Under the pieces are notes generated by a model. It was not told the origin of the DNA, ran no database searches, and saw only the letters and a list, made by a program, of their open reading frames with translations. The translations under genes and the position numbers were made by a program. Positions 36,401-49,680 of a stretch of 64,000 bases of DNA are shown here, piece after piece. Location of the stretch: the NCBI GenBank assembly GCA_051453625.1, contig JBOZIK010000001.1, forward strand, positions 289,174,025 through 289,238,024. The letters run 5' to 3'. This stretch comes from Welwitschia mirabilis. Lineage: Eukaryota; Gnetophyta; Gnetopsida; Welwitschiales. Within the stretch, counting starts at the first letter, position 1. Each line of letters begins with the position of its first letter.

Positions 36401-37760
36401 ATTATACCTCCTTTTTCATGATGGTGATTATTCCCCCTTGGTTTTCATGCATTGTTAAGGTAAATTTATTTAATTACTACTAGAAATTACCTAATCTCAT
36501 ATTGTCATACATCTTTGTCTTCTATAAATAGAATAAATTTATGTTGTACTTATAATTATATCTCTTAGAGTCTTCATTTTATAGGGGAATCCTAAATCCC
36601 TACAATTCTAAGAGAGGCACTTCATTAGGTATATTTTTACCCCTTTTTGAGCATTCCTTGATCTTTTTTCAAAGTATCTTCAATTGTTGCCTGGAGCTAT
36701 TCACAACATTCTTTGATACTTTCCTGTATCTCTGCACTCTATTGCTGGGCCTACCTTTCATGTGGGTGTTGATATTATTTGAATCATCTTTACTTACTTC
36801 TTTCTCTAATTGGATCATATTCCCCCTTCTCTTTCACTAGGTTTTGGAATGGATTGTACTCATAATTTTATTTACTTTTCTTCTCCTTAAGATATACTAT
36901 TACGTTATTAACCATGTTTTCCTTTTTTTAGTTGTGCCAGTAATCACTTTAGCTATGCCCTAATTTTTCATGATAATAGCAAATTTATTTCTTCTTTTCC
37001 TCATTTCTATGTATCTCTTCTTGAATTCATTCCTTTTGTAGTCCTTTTTTTTGGTAGTGTGTGTATTTATTTTTTGTCCTAATACATTTTCCTAGTGTGT
37101 GTTTAGTTTTCTTACATGTCTCACATGTTATCAAAATGTTTTTATAAGTGAAATCGAGGTCATATGTTCTCCACTTGGACTAAAACTTGATAGATGGGAT
37201 TTCCTTTATTTCTTTAAGGTTGATTTAGATACAAAATCTTGTCATAACTAATTTAGTTTATTTAATGATGATTCTATCTAATTTAATTAGTTTTCTAAAT
37301 TGAAAGGTAATTCTTTTTAGAAGATCCTCATCTTAGAACTTAAGAGGAAACTTGTATATTCAAATTTAGATTGTAATTTCTTAAATAGATGCAGATCAAC
37401 TTGTGTCTTCAAAGTCCATTTAGCTAGAGCTAGTCCTCTTGTTTCAAAGAATCATAGACCTCTGGAAATAACTTTGTCTCTATCCTGTTCATTGCTAAGC
37501 TAAAAGAGGATCAAGACTTTTGACATGATAGTAACCTATACTTCACTAATTCATGTCCACTTGATAGATACCCATTATTTGATGAGGTATAGTCTAAGCT
37601 TGGGACTGATGAAATAAAATTGCCTATTAAGCTATATAGAAATCTCTTCTCTATTTCTAAATATGCATTTTTATCTGTGTCCAAAATGAGGGGTTTTCCA
37701 CCTTAAAGAACTGAGTCTTCTAATTTTAAAAGGCAAAAGACTTACCTTAGAGACTACTTT
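33480..37760 (-). pseudogene. Near-full-length L1-type LINE, decayed (ORF1 DUF4283 + ORF2)
   Basis: Minus strand, 5' to 3'. ORF1 (37.75-36.9 kb) carries a DUF4283-like domain (RFLYSLIGNFISSVPSLDY and RGLALAKWTLKTQVDLHLF in neighbouring frames) and a Cys-knuckle remnant. ORF2 starts at ATG 36625 with MKCLS-NCR-LG, the usual start of the plant LINE endonuclease (MKxLxWNCRGLG, Trp now a stop). Reverse transcriptase follows, with GLRDGNPLFPCLFLFIMNVL and the catalytic block YIDDT at 34643-34657 (family YADDT). Then come PLTSKFIIKKINKMLKKFIH (about 34240) and a zf-RVT-like end near 33.7-33.9 kb (NRLLI, LSTCLT, EDIHHLFH). Many stops and shifts mean it is dead. No poly(A) tail or target duplication was identified. 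Confidence 0.85.
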
Positions 37761-39961
37761 GAGTCAAGTTTAGAATAAGAAAAAACTACAACTAATCTTC
37801 TTGAGCATCTAAAAACCTAGCCAAAACTGCCCCCTTATGTTCTGCAGCTAGCAAAAAACTGCCTCCTTGTATGCTATAGATCTCTTGAATCGAAACTGCC
37901 CTTGTCGACCTTAGCACTTCTAAAATCATAGCTCCTTCATCTCTAGCCTTGTGAAATACCACATCCTAGGGATCTTTATAAGCATGTATCCACTACACAT
38001 ACTTCTTGTTACCCATTTAGTGTATATTGAGATGATGTTCAAGCTTATGAATTTGAGCTATGTCATATTTGTTATATTTTAGAACCTAATGTAGAACTAA
38101 CTCATGTATGATTAACAAGTGGATATCAAGTTCAACTTGCATTAATAAGAGTTACAATCTCTTTTTGTGTTGACTAAAATTATTCTAAATCTATGATCAT
38201 ATATCTATAATAATAGGTTTACATCTTATAAACTATATGCACCATATCTCTATGTAACAAAAACTAAGAAAAAATATAGGACATAAAAGCATAATATCAT
38301 TATTGTTTGTAAATCAAAATCATCTATGATCAATTCCATAAGAATTAGTTTTATTATCTACTTACGTTTATTTTATCAAAACATCTATTCTAAATAATGT
38401 CATGGTAAATCACAAGTAGTTTTTTTTTAAAGGAATTATACATAGATAGTATTACAAATACTTATTGGTCTTAAATTTTTCTAAGATATTTACATAATTA
38501 AACATAAAAAATTTGTACTTAATAATAAGAGCAGGTTACGTTAGTATGTTATATGTTAATATTAGCACTCTAGGTTAAATAACCTTTATAATAATTTCTT
38601 ATTTTAAGGTATACCATTTAAGAAGTTTATACATGTCTAAATGTATTTAAACATTTCTAAGTAGGACAGGTAATCATCAAGTAAATGATCTATATAGTAA
38701 TCATAATTCCTAAATAATGTTAAAGAAATGATTAATTTGCAATCATCTCTTTATCAATTCTACTACATAATAAATAAATGTAACAATCCTTTAGGTGACT
38801 TGATGTTTACCTTAGGAATTTATATTTTCAATTAAATACTAGCTTTTTACATGAAAAATCATGACCTTAGATACATTTACAAATCATCCTCCTTGTTACC
38901 ATAACTATATATACCTTTAAAAGTAACTAAGATTCTAATCATTTTATATTAATTATATGTCCAACTTTAGATTATAATTTGCCTAAAAACTTTTAAGTAT
39001 GTAATCTTATGAATATAAAACATAACATTTATTATCAATTCATAAACATAATAAATGATATATTCATATCCACTTTACTGATTGCATAGAAAGAATGGAG
39101 GAGGGTAATGTAGTTAGTTAGTTTAACTTATAGGACAAACCAACACTTAGTAAGAATCAATTCATAAATGATGATAAATACTATCTTTATTAAGATCATA
39201 TAAAGTTATTAAGTTTAACCTATAGTAATATAATATTTGTTCTATTCCAAACCTAATATTATAACATTTTCCACTCTTTATAAATGACTCTTTATTATGA
39301 ACTATGTCTTGAGGATAATTTAGTTGTACTAACTAAAAAACATAAAGATAACTTACAATCCAAGTGGCAAACTAATAGTGGGAATTAGAGTTTTTTAAAC
39401 CTTAATACAAATGTTGTAATGAATTTATTCATGTAGTTCCTAGCATAAACAATAAATTAAGGCTAAAAATCACAGATGGTAATAATAAATCTAATAAAAA
39501 ATGGATATGAAGAAGCTAATTTATATGTTTATTAAGTTAAATCGACTAAATTTTATAAGACGTTTAGACCCATCTAAATGAAAAGCATGGATAATTAATA
39601 TGAAAAGAGCAAGTAAATATTAAAATGTAATAAGTACAAAAAGTTTTCTCTATCTCTCTAAATGTTATAAAGAGAAGCCAACTTATGATGAAAAACAAAA
39701 ATGACAAAGCTAGAAGAAGTGTAGCTTTCATGGAAGGAATTTAAGCATACTTTAAGGAAAAACATACTATTAAATTTTATATTCATTAAAAGTTTATCAG
39801 GTTCTATAATCTTGTGCAAGCTTATAATATTATCATAATATCTCATAAGTGACAATTTATGGAATTATGAAGATATATGTCACATATTCATCTTAATGAA
39901 GAACATTAAGAAAATACTTTTATTAGTAGCATTATTCCTTCTATTGCTACTAAAAGATGAA
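37761..39961. other. AT-rich sequence, no gene seen
   Basis: The first few hundred bases may be the 5' UTR of the LINE. The rest up to the LTR at 39962 shows only short frames with no domain on either strand. Confidence 0.45.
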
Positions 39962-41345
39962 TGTTTTAACTAAATAATTTATGTAGGGTGTATATTTCAG
40001 CTTTTATAATTTATAAAACCAAGATCCTCATTATAGTAGAGTCTTGATTTCATTCTTTCCAAAAGGATAAATCAAGATAGAATTAAATAGAGATAACACA
40101 AAGTCCTCTTAATTTGCAATAAATCAAAACAAAAACAAAAAACAAGATTGAGTTTAATTGAATTTGGATGGTGAAGGAGGAAAACAAACTAACTTAAGAG
40201 GTCTAGCTTGAATCATTCAATATCAAAACCTTTACTTCAACAATATCTTGTAAGTTTCTAAAATAAAGTTTAAATTGTTAAGTCATTATGGCTTAGATTG
40301 TGATGACATAATCTCATTCACCACATAAGTGCTGGTGAATTTCTTAGTTCCTTTAATCTTGCATAGCCTAATGTAAGCATGAAAATTAAGAACTAATATG
40401 CTTAGGATTATTAAATAAAATAACTACAACCAAAAGTAATATCAAGAAGCTCACTTGATAATGAAAGAATTCAACAACATAGTTTTACTTAAGAATTAAA
40501 AGTAAAAGGTTCATCACAACTCAAAATAAAAAATGAACAACTAATAATTTATTAAAAACATGAATTAAATTACATTGAAGGATGAAAGAAAAGCTAGTAT
40601 GAACTCCTAAAAGTGAGCCCTGAAGCTAGCTCACTCCCAAAGGAGAAGATTGGAATGACATCATGAAAATCACTTTTATTCAAGCTTTCAACATTAGGAT
40701 TTGATTCCCAAATATTTTCCAAAGATATTATAATGAAGGATATTGGGCCCTTTTTATAGATGAGTATAGGGTTAAAGTGGTTTATCTTTTAGTATTAGAT
40801 GGATGATTACAATTATTTTATCATGTAGCATTAGGTAGGGTGATTGGATATTTGTCTTGTAGTCTTGGACTTTGGATCATGATTCCTTTGCCAAGGGGTG
40901 CTATAGCATATATCTTTAATGTTACCACATATATAACTATCACATGTCACTACCATGTATCTCCTGTGCCATCACCACATGCCATTGAAGATAACAGTTA
41001 TTTTTAATATAATAACTAATTAAGCCCACAATCAGAAGTTGATAATTTTTTAATGACTATTTTAAAACATAAGTTTGAAGGTAAGTTTCACTAAATGACC
41101 AACATTACCATATAAGTAACTAACATCACTAGTGTTTTCTACTTGTGTAGCTCTACTTTAAGCCACATGCTCCAAAATGCTAGTAAGTTTCTTAAATTAT
41201 CATGAGCAAATACATAAGATCAAGTATCATATATAAAATAGATGAAGACATATTGTTATGATTAGATTGATTAAAATAATGTCTTCACTATAATAAATTG
41301 GCTTGATATACTTAACAAAAATGTTTATTTTTACATGTTAAAACA
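39962..41345 (-). repeat. 3' LTR of the outer, older LTR element
   Basis: About 1384 bp from TGTTTTAACTAAATAA to ACATGTTAAAACA. It aligns, with many differences, with 59247-60573; shared words include TTAAGTCATTATGGCT, GATGACATAATCTCATT and TTATAATGAAGGATATTG-type stretches. Both ends fit TG...CA. Inside it (sense strand) a TTAGGGGG polypurine run abuts the LTR, which sets minus orientation. The two LTRs are separated by 17.9 kb, of which 13.3 kb is the nested element. Confidence 0.8.
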
Positions 41346-41353
41346 CCCCCTAA
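41346..41353 (-). promoter_or_regulatory. Polypurine tract of the outer element
   Basis: Sense strand TTAGGGGG immediately before the LTR start TGTTTTAACATG, the expected place for the plus-strand primer. Confidence 0.6.
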
Positions 41354-44300
41354 CTAGACATGTATTAGTCTTTTAGCAAAAAGTTAATAAAGAATGACTA
41401 ACATGGAAAAATTGCTAAGAAAAATGATTAAGAATTATGTAAAAAATGATTAAAAAAATTGAAAATTTTTGCCAAATTTTTAAAAATTGAGGCATTTAAA
41501 AGCTAAAATTTTTAAGTGCAAATGCCAAATGCCATACCCCTATCCAAAGTTAAGCTTTATCTTCAAAGTTTAAAAAGATAGAAAAAATTAATGCTAAATT
41601 TGGGAATAAATTGAAGTACATTAAAGGGAAAATGTATTATATTGTTAAAAAAAGAAAAAGAAAAAACAAAAATAATGTAAAACAAAACTATGATGCATAA
41701 GAAAGAAAAAAGAAAAATCTAAAAGATGTATGAAGTAAAAGGGAATTCTGTGACAAATCATTAAGAAATGGGGTTTTAAAACTGATTGATATAGATGAAA
41801 GGAGGAAAATTAAAAGATTAAAAGATAAGAGAGAAAAGAGGTAGAAATGAACAAAAAAGTAAAAATGAAGATGATGGAGGAAGTGTCAAAATGAGATGGA
41901 AAATGGATGAAAACTAAGTTACAATCTATTTTTATGAATGATTATGTTTTTTCAACAACCTGAGATGATTGGGGATATAAACAAGAGGTTGTGTAAAGAA
42001 GCATAAGATGAATAAAGGGAAATAGATAGTGGCATAAATGAGTACTAGTGATGACACCAATTTTCTAAAGTAGAAGTTCTTAGTTTTGAAATGGTAAATA
42101 GGTGAGGATGCAGTGATCATAAAAACATGATGGATAAAGTAATGAAATTATAAGAAGGCTCAGGATGAATGAAAATTCAATAAAATCAAATCCTAAAATA
42201 TCGTTAGTCTTAATAACATTTTAGACTTAGTCCTAGCATGACTCATGGAANNNNNNNNNNNNNNNNNNNNNNNNNNNNNNNNNNNNNNNNNNNNNNNNNN
42301 NNNNNNNNNNNNNNNNNNNNNNNNNNNNNNNNNNNNNNNNNNNNNNNNNNCAACATAGATGTACCTTTAAGTATGCTTTCTCATAGAGATGGAAGGGTAA
42401 ATGCATGCGGCATAGAATTCTGAAATGGATGAAAATGCAACTAGTACTCTACCATGCATGCTATGATTAAATGAGACTACAGAAATACACTAATATGGAT
42501 CTAAATCAAAATAAGGTAACACATTAATAAAGTAAATTAATGAAATTTAAACAGTAGTAAAAAGATCTTAAGTATCAAATGCTAAAACAACAGAAATCTC
42601 CAATTCCATTTTAATTTCTCTCTAATTTTTTTATTGATCCTTCCACAATCATAAGTAACATCCTTAAATCATTTAATTATATTGAGCATTCAGTGTTGTG
42701 GCACCTTCTTCCAATAGAGTTAAATATGTTGTATATGAAGAAGTTAGTGCTACATTGATAGTGAGTGTCTATAGCCCCAATGCAATTGAACATACTATAA
42801 ATGAATCATTAAAGCTACCTTATTAGACAACATCCATAGCCCTAATGCAATTAACTAAATCCAATAGTTTAATCAAAATAAAATGTGATTTTGAAGAAGA
42901 GATATTATATTTTCTTTGATTACACTTGTTATATTTATTATTACTTTTTTAATGCACATAAGAAGGGTTATTATTTAATTATCCTAATTATCTTATCCCC
43001 ATAAAATTCTTGTAAGAGAGACACATTATAAAAGTAGAATAACCATCTTTTCTTTTCTTAATTTTAAATCAGAGACATCAAATGAATGCAAGCTTTAATA
43101 AAAGAAATCAAATATTAAAATAAATTTCTCTAGAGAAGCAAGGATCTACCTAACCTCAACTAAATCATGGAATGAAAAAAACTTTTATTTTTATTTATTG
43201 AAAAAGGCCACTACCTAGGATTAATAAGTCTTATAAATTCATAGTTTAATGGATGCCGTGGGTAGCATGTGAGCCTTAGGAAGTAGTACCACATTGGAAG
43301 AGGTTAGTGATATGGCTTAATGTAGTGATGGGTTATTTTGTTGTATGGGTGAAACTTAGGATTACCTATGTCAAATGGTTTATGATGATGGTTATATAGG
43401 TAGTAATGCTTAGGTGATTCCATGAGAAATATATCAATTGGTTTTAATGTAAATGAACCTACCCATCCTAAATCTAATCTAAAATAAAAATATAATATAA
43501 AGGCATGAAAAGAAACTAAAATTTTCAAGAGGGTTCCATTATGAGGTATGGATGAAGGTTTAATATCATGAAATTTTTTTGAGCTAGAAGAAAATCCATG
43601 TATATTTTTATGCATGAGTTCATAAAATTAGAAAGAAAATTAATACAAATAGTAAAGTTTATTCATTTAAAGTAAAAAAGGATCTATCCTTTATCTTGTT
43701 TTATTCTTATTTAATAACTCATGTGAAAAATCACTTTGAGATGAAGATAGAGCTAATTTAGAAACTAGTTGATAAGGTAAATGTTAATTAAGATAATCAT
43801 GTCTAAAGTCCCTAGAAGCTGGCTTCAATTACAATAAATCTTGTATTCTTTGTTAAGAATTAGATCTTTCTCAAAAGATAAAGATTAAGATAATACGTTT
43901 GACTCATGAGAATGTTGAGAAGAAAGTAAAGGTTCAACATAAGATGGATCTGATAAGAGTCCTTTTTAGATGTTATCCTCCTCAAAAAGGTTGCTAGGGG
44001 ATTTCTTCTTATGTGGTTTCTCATGTGACAATAGTTGTAACTTAAGAAAATATTTTTATTTGATGTTATTCTCTTCATTGATGTCACTTATGAACTCATT
44101 TTCTGATGTATAACTCTTCTTAAAGATATGTCTTTCCTTAAATGATTACTCATTTTTTACTATGTTTTTTACCTCTAGGGCTTCATTAATTTCTTCATTA
44201 GTTTCTTCCTCACTTCTAAAGGATATGATTTGGATTTCATCATTTTAATTATCATTATTTCTTTTAAGGTTTACAAAACTCATAGTATTAAATTAATGGA

Positions 44301-45137
44301 GGTGGGAATATTTTTCTCGTTAACTTGGTTACATGACTTCTCCTCATGGGTATAGATTTACTTAAATGATTAATCACTCTGTAATAATTGATCATATTGT
44401 ATGTTCTCAATACCTTCTTTCTCATTTCTAAAGAGTGTGGTTTGGATCTCATTGATTTGACTACCCTAACTTCTTTTAAGATTCCTAAAACTAGGTTTAA
44501 GGGTTGTAGAAGGCTCTTCCTCTTCATGTTAATTGAAGGTTCTAAGGATTTAAGTAGTAGATTCCATGAAGCTTTTCAAGTTATCTTCTAAGGAACTTAA
44601 AGAGGATTGTTAAGTGTAGGAAGATGGAGGGTAGTGATCAAATGATGAAGAATATGAAAAGGAAGATGAAGGGTATTCACTGAAAAATGAAGAATAAGGA
44701 TTAGAAGGTAAAAAAACTCAGCAAGACAGTGAGTAATAAGGGTAATTAGAGGTGGTAAAAAACATAGAAAAACACTCTTTTTGTTCAAAGTAAGGTTTTA
44801 CAAAGTTAGGAATATAAAAAGGTTAATCCATATATGAAGGAATTTCTAGGTCTTGAAGATAATTTTTAAGCATTCATCTCATGTTAAAAGGATCTTAGGA
44901 TTTAAAATGATATGAGTTATCAATAATAATGGATAGAAAGTATTAATAAGATGATGGGAGATAAGAGTACTTAGGTTGAAGGTAATTTCTTAAGGTTTTC
45001 CTAGGTTATCCTATAGTTTGTTTAGGTTAAATGTAATTAGGTGAGATATAGGATTTTAATAAATAGGTGTGTCTTCAACATTAGGCTCATGAGTTGGGAA
45101 CACATTTTGGTATTCAAGGGATGTTCCATATAATCTC
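41354..45137 (-). pseudogene. Interior of the outer element: gag-like remnant, no pol seen
   Basis: On the minus strand at about 44800-44290 a frame with stops contains a Ser/Tyr/Pro-rich stretch (EYPSSSFSYSSSFDHYPPSS) followed by SLSSLEDNLKSFMESTT and an acidic stretch. This resembles the region after the capsid domain in Athila-type gag. Further open pieces at 43860-44087 and 43304-43615 are unassigned. I found no protease, RT or integrase motif in the interior on either side of the nested element (41.35-45.14 and 58.41-59.25 kb, together about 4.6 kb). A 100-N gap lies at 42251-42350. The element may be a gag-only, non-autonomous type, or pol may have been deleted. Confidence 0.5.
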
Positions 45138-46319
45138 TATTGGTGGCCTAAATTACACCTCAAAAGTAATCAATTCTAGAAATAATGTGATTGCAATTAG
45201 GCTTAGTATAGGATGATTCAACCAATGAATGTTGTAATTTGAAGAGCATAAGGAAACATACTAATTGGAAACATAATTAAAAAAGGATAATCATTGTAAA
45301 TATTAGTAAAATCTATTTTTAAGTATTTTGTATTTTGTTGTGTAAAAAGGAAAAATAACAATGCAACTATCTAATGATGAAATGTAAAATAAATGAGAAA
45401 TGATGAATGCAAGCCTATGATAACCAATTTCTAAGTTGTCACCATACAAACTCATCCCTTGTGATCTATATTAAATTAGAATTAATCTATTAAAAGAATT
45501 AATCAAATACAACACAAGCCATAAGAGAAATAGGATGATTTATAAGAAGAAGATATTTTATTCAATAATTCCAATGCCTTACAAATACTACAACCAGACA
45601 ATGACTTCTCAATGATAGAAGCATAGCCTATTCACCAAGAATAATCTCTTCTAATACTAAAATGAATTCTTGATACCTTTAGATGCCTTTATCAACATTA
45701 CTCCACTACTAAAATATGCCTAAATGAGGTGAAATAGGGGTTTTTATAGCTTTTATAAGAAGGTTATGGGTCTAGAACATCAGTATAGATGAAGAGACAT
45801 CATTAGTACAAAGTAGATTTAAATGAATTGGTTAAGGAGGAGTTAGTGAGCTGTTGTGCTTACTCTTGCCATGGGGATGATCATGTTTATGACATTCCTT
45901 CATTATCAAATCACAGGCCCACATGTCAGGCTATCATTAGCATTTGAATTTGGACTATAATGGATATGTCATCCCCTATGCCATGTGGATGACATATAAA
46001 ATGACAGGAATATTAGATTGCCAAGTCAACATCACCTAATCAATAGCTTCATAGCCTTATTACAACATCATCATGGCTAGTGTCAGGGGGACAACAAATG
46101 GAATGACAGCCAATTCCTTGAGTTTTTCCCTCTAGTATTCACTCCAATCTTTTCATGGTTGAATTCTTACTCTTATGAAAGAAAATATAGCAATTAACAT
46201 CATAATTGAGCTATTGTATTACTTCGTGATAAAGTTCCTGAATGACTGAATTAAGTCCTTGTTCCTTATAAAACAGCATCAATTACATTATTAAATTATA
46301 AAAAATTGGTATCATAACA
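45138..46319 (-). repeat. 3' LTR of the nested Athila-like element
   Basis: 1182 bp, from TATTGGTGGCC (TG worn to TA) to GGTATCATAACA. It aligns along its full length with 57227-58411, roughly 85-90% identical by eye. The flank at 45133-45137 is ATCTC, matching GTCTC after the other LTR with one mismatch. At 45850-46120 it carries several spaced inverted-repeat motifs of the kind TGTCAT...ATGACA around a GGGG or CCCC core. Confidence 0.92.
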
Positions 46320-46333
46320 TAGCCCCTCACCTA
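46320..46333 (-). promoter_or_regulatory. Polypurine tract of the Athila-like element
   Basis: Sense strand AGGTGAGGGGCTA directly precedes the LTR start TGTTATGATACC. It is purine-rich, in the correct place and fits priming of plus-strand synthesis. Confidence 0.75.
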
Positions 46334-46599
46334 GAGTTTTATTAGCCCTTTGACAAAGAAAGTGAAAGAGGACTTTGTGATGCCAATTTACTAATGAAGA
46401 AAAGCCTCAAAATCTAATCATAATAAAATCTTTTTGCATGTTTAGGAATGTTGACAATTAAGATAAAAAAATAATCATGAAAGTAAGCATCATATAAATA
46501 TCAACCACTAGTTTAAGAACAATGTGCATGAGTATATAAAAAGATAATAGAGTTATAATTTTCATATAGCTCAGATGGGAAGACTACATCAGAAATCAT

Positions 46600-47960
46600 G
46601 AGTCCCTATGTGGAAAGGACCAGAACTTAACCTCTATATCAATATTTCTCTTATCACCTGACTCCACAAGTGGCTTAATAATAGGCTCCTTGATGTTTGA
46701 GAAGTAGTGAGAGATGTTCTCTTGTAAGCTAGATGTAGTTGCATCATTATGGACATGAACCATCTCAAGGATACTTACTAAAGTATCCTACTAAATGTCT
46801 ATCAACCTCTCTAAGATAGCTCTACCCTACTCCTATATAGCTCGAACATGAGCCTTCAACTGATCAAGTTATGTGATAGAGTGGGAACAAAAATTCTCTA
46901 TTTGAGAAGATCATCTAGCACAAAAATCCTTCAACTGAGAAGATTACCTCTACTCCATACTTTCCAATAATGCTATGAGCTAGTCAAGTGTGATTTCTCT
47001 AACTACATAAGGCTATCCAGAAGAAGGTAAAGGTGGTTGAGCTGCAGGGACCTTACCAAGAGCCAGTGGAGTCATACTTGTAATCTCTATACCCTGTCTC
47101 TTAAAGTATGTATCATTAGCTAAAATATGAACTAAATGAAAAGTATCTACTAGGATAGGGATCTTAAAATATCTAGATAAAGCACTTAGTAAGCAAGGAT
47201 ATGGTATGGGGAAAAACCGGCACAGGGTACTCATTCATTTAAGTCAGCACCAAATGAAAGTAGGCAAGTCCATTCTCTCTTCATGATGAATGAGGAATAA
47301 TATCTAGAAGTGAGCAATCATAAAATGCAAATCATGATGTACTAGAACTATGTTGTGGATGATGGCTTAGTGAAGGATATGGTAGTAGGAAGGAAAATAA
47401 GTCACAGTTACCCCTCGCTAATCATCACCTACATGATATGATTATTCTAGCTAAAGAACATAGGCCCATCTCTTTAATTCATTTCCAAAAAGATTGACTC
47501 TCTCTCCATCTCTAAACCTTGTCACTGTTATAATATGTTGTGGCTTAATGTAGATCCTATGTCCTCCAACTATAGCCTTAATTTGGTCATAGCATGAACT
47601 ATCATCTCTAATAGGTGAGATGAATATAAAGGTATAGAAGAACTAGATTATTTCAACCTCATAATAAAAGCCATGAGCGTGCAATAATTAGTCACAAATA
47701 CCCAATTCCTCTAGTGCATGATCTAGGTTAGGTTCAAATCTCTGTATATCATTCTTAAAGTGTATTTCTTTCTGATAAATGGCAAAAGCAAGGCTATGCC
47801 TCCATTTTTATAAAATAGCCTCTCATTCTCATTGTTCTTCTACCTGGGAAATGATAGAGCATGTGCGGGTTTATGAGGATGCATCTATATCACTACATGA
47901 AGAGAACCATAACATAGATATGTGCCATTCAGGGAGAAAAGGTAAAAATATTTATAACTT
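46600..47960 (-). pseudogene. Third ORF of the Athila-like element (putative plant transposon protein domain)
   Basis: A long minus-strand frame interrupted by several stops. Visible blocks in order are ELGICD and FYYEVEIV (about 47680), KPQHIITVTRFRDGERVNLF (about 47480-47540), HEERMDLPTFIW (about 47250-47285), IPYPCLLSALSRYFKIPI (47140-47215), and LANDTYFKRQGIEIT. A Q/E-rich, coiled-coil-like tail follows. Same domain type as the copia third ORF (25303-26346) and the 17.7-18.9 kb remnant. The frame holds for about 0.9 kb apart from stops, many of them TGA or TAA/TAG at sites where the family would have Arg, Trp or Gln, as expected from C-to-T decay. It sits between integrase and the 3' LTR, the env position in Athila elements. 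Function unproven. Confidence 0.72.
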
Positions 47961-48446
47961 ATTTTCTAGATAACCAAATGTACTTCCATAAGAACTACTG
48001 TGTAGCTATCAAAATAAGGATCATTTTGACATTTAATATGTCAAAAAATTTGCAATATGAGTGCATAATGAGCAAAAAACTCCAAAAGAGTGAAAAACAT
48101 ATGACTTTAGAAGGAAATACTCATAACTTTCAATCTATCAGATGAAATTCAATTCCATAAGTTTCTAAGCATAGATCATCTAGAAAAATAGGTGGATATC
48201 AAGAGAAATCATTAGATATAACCTAAAATGAAAGATATGAGCAAAATTAGAAATTTAAACCATAAGAAAGATGGAAGAATTACCTCATTATGTTGAAATG
48301 CAATTAGATAATGTTGAATTTGCGATTCCAAAGGTCAAAGATAAGTGGGACACTTGAGAGAAACTAGAGAACATGAGTTGCATGAAGATTTATTAAAAAA
48401 TAAGGAAGAAAAGGGCTTATAAAGAAATTTTATCATAGAATTATTC

Positions 48447-48600
48447 CTCGTGTCATGGGGATGACAAGTGCTATAACATAACTCTCATACTTATGATCAT
48501 GCAAATGACATAAGGTATGATAATACAAAAATACTAAGAGTTCTATCAGTTATCACCCCCACTATCATTAGAACGATAAATGGGATGACATATTTCCTTA
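48447..48600 (-). promoter_or_regulatory. LTR-like motif block upstream of the third ORF
   Basis: GTGTCATGGGGATGACAAGT here equals an LTR motif at about 58160. ATAAATGGGATGACATATTTCC at its right end resembles the LTR's ACAAATGGAATGACAGCC (about 46090) and is followed by similar bases. A second, weaker block at 49005-49055 (CTAGTATTACAGGGATGATA) resembles the same LTR part. Both lie upstream of the third ORF in its reading direction. This could be an internal promoter copied from the LTR, or a relic of it. Confidence 0.5.
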
Positions 48601-49579
48601 AGTTGGATCTAGTTGAGATCTTAAAACTAGGTCATATTCATGTGATGCATATGATCCTCAACTTCATTATTATGAAGGACAAGGTTATGCCAAAGAATTT
48701 TGAAGTGCTAATGTAGAAGAGGTAAGCCATAAAACCTTTTATTAAATTAGGATCAATCTTGATAGAAAATTATGTATCTAAGATATATTATCTATGAAGG
48801 ATCTAGTGGAAGTGATCAATTTCCTAAATTAGCCAAAAATTCAATTTGAAGGGGGTCTAATGAGGAAGACCTTAAAAATTTAATGTTTTAAATGATTTCT
48901 TAATATTTAGCTCATCCAACTTCAAGTGCTTTCATGTTTTCTAAATGGGTGAAGGGTAATGATTATGATTCATATGCTAGATTTGTAAGAGGATGGAAAG
49001 TGCTATCGTGTCTAGTATTACAGGGATGATAATGTGGATGATAATCATTTGAAAAGCACATGAAAAATTAAGGCTGATCCTTAACTCAGGGGTCTTAGGA
49101 AGACTTTAGCAAAATTAGGTAAAGCAGAAGAATTAAGGTGAAAATAACTTGGGAGGTTCTTAAAGCATAAGAACTAAAAAGTAAAATCTATTTATGCAAA
49201 AATTTAAAGATGTAATGTATAATTTGGACTCTATAACATGTTTTAAAATGTTTTTCAAGACCATTAGTTGAATGATAGAATGTATAATGTTCATAATGGA
49301 TAACTAGACTTAAGTAAAGGATTAAATCTAATAAGAATTTTAAGAAGAATCTAATTTAATTTTGAGAATTAGACCTAACTATTGAAGTAGGAAAGAAATA
49401 AATATAGATAACATGAAGAAAGTTGATCCATTTTATTCTAGGTGCTAAGCTAACAAGACCCATATAAGATAACTATCAAACTAATTAATATAAAAGGTAT
49501 GCATGACATAGTACTTAAGGATAATAGATTAGAAGTAAGTGATTATGAAAAGACTATCGTCAAGTGTCCATGGAGATTT

Positions 49580-49680
49580 TTAGTGATTTTTATTTTCCTC
49601 CTTTTTTTCTTTCTTTCTTTATTTCTCTTTCTTCCATTATTTTTTCTTTTCTTTTTTTATTTTTTTTATTTTTCAATGTT
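49580..49680 (-). repeat. Internal polypurine (sense) tract
   Basis: About 100 bases almost purely pyrimidine on the + strand, hence purine on the element's sense strand. It lies between integrase and the third ORF. It may be an internal polypurine primer or simple low-complexity sequence. Confidence 0.6.

Noticed and set aside
43304-43615. Possible host gene on the minus strand
   Set aside because: Lies inside the outer LTR element, with no family resemblance and no splice pattern.
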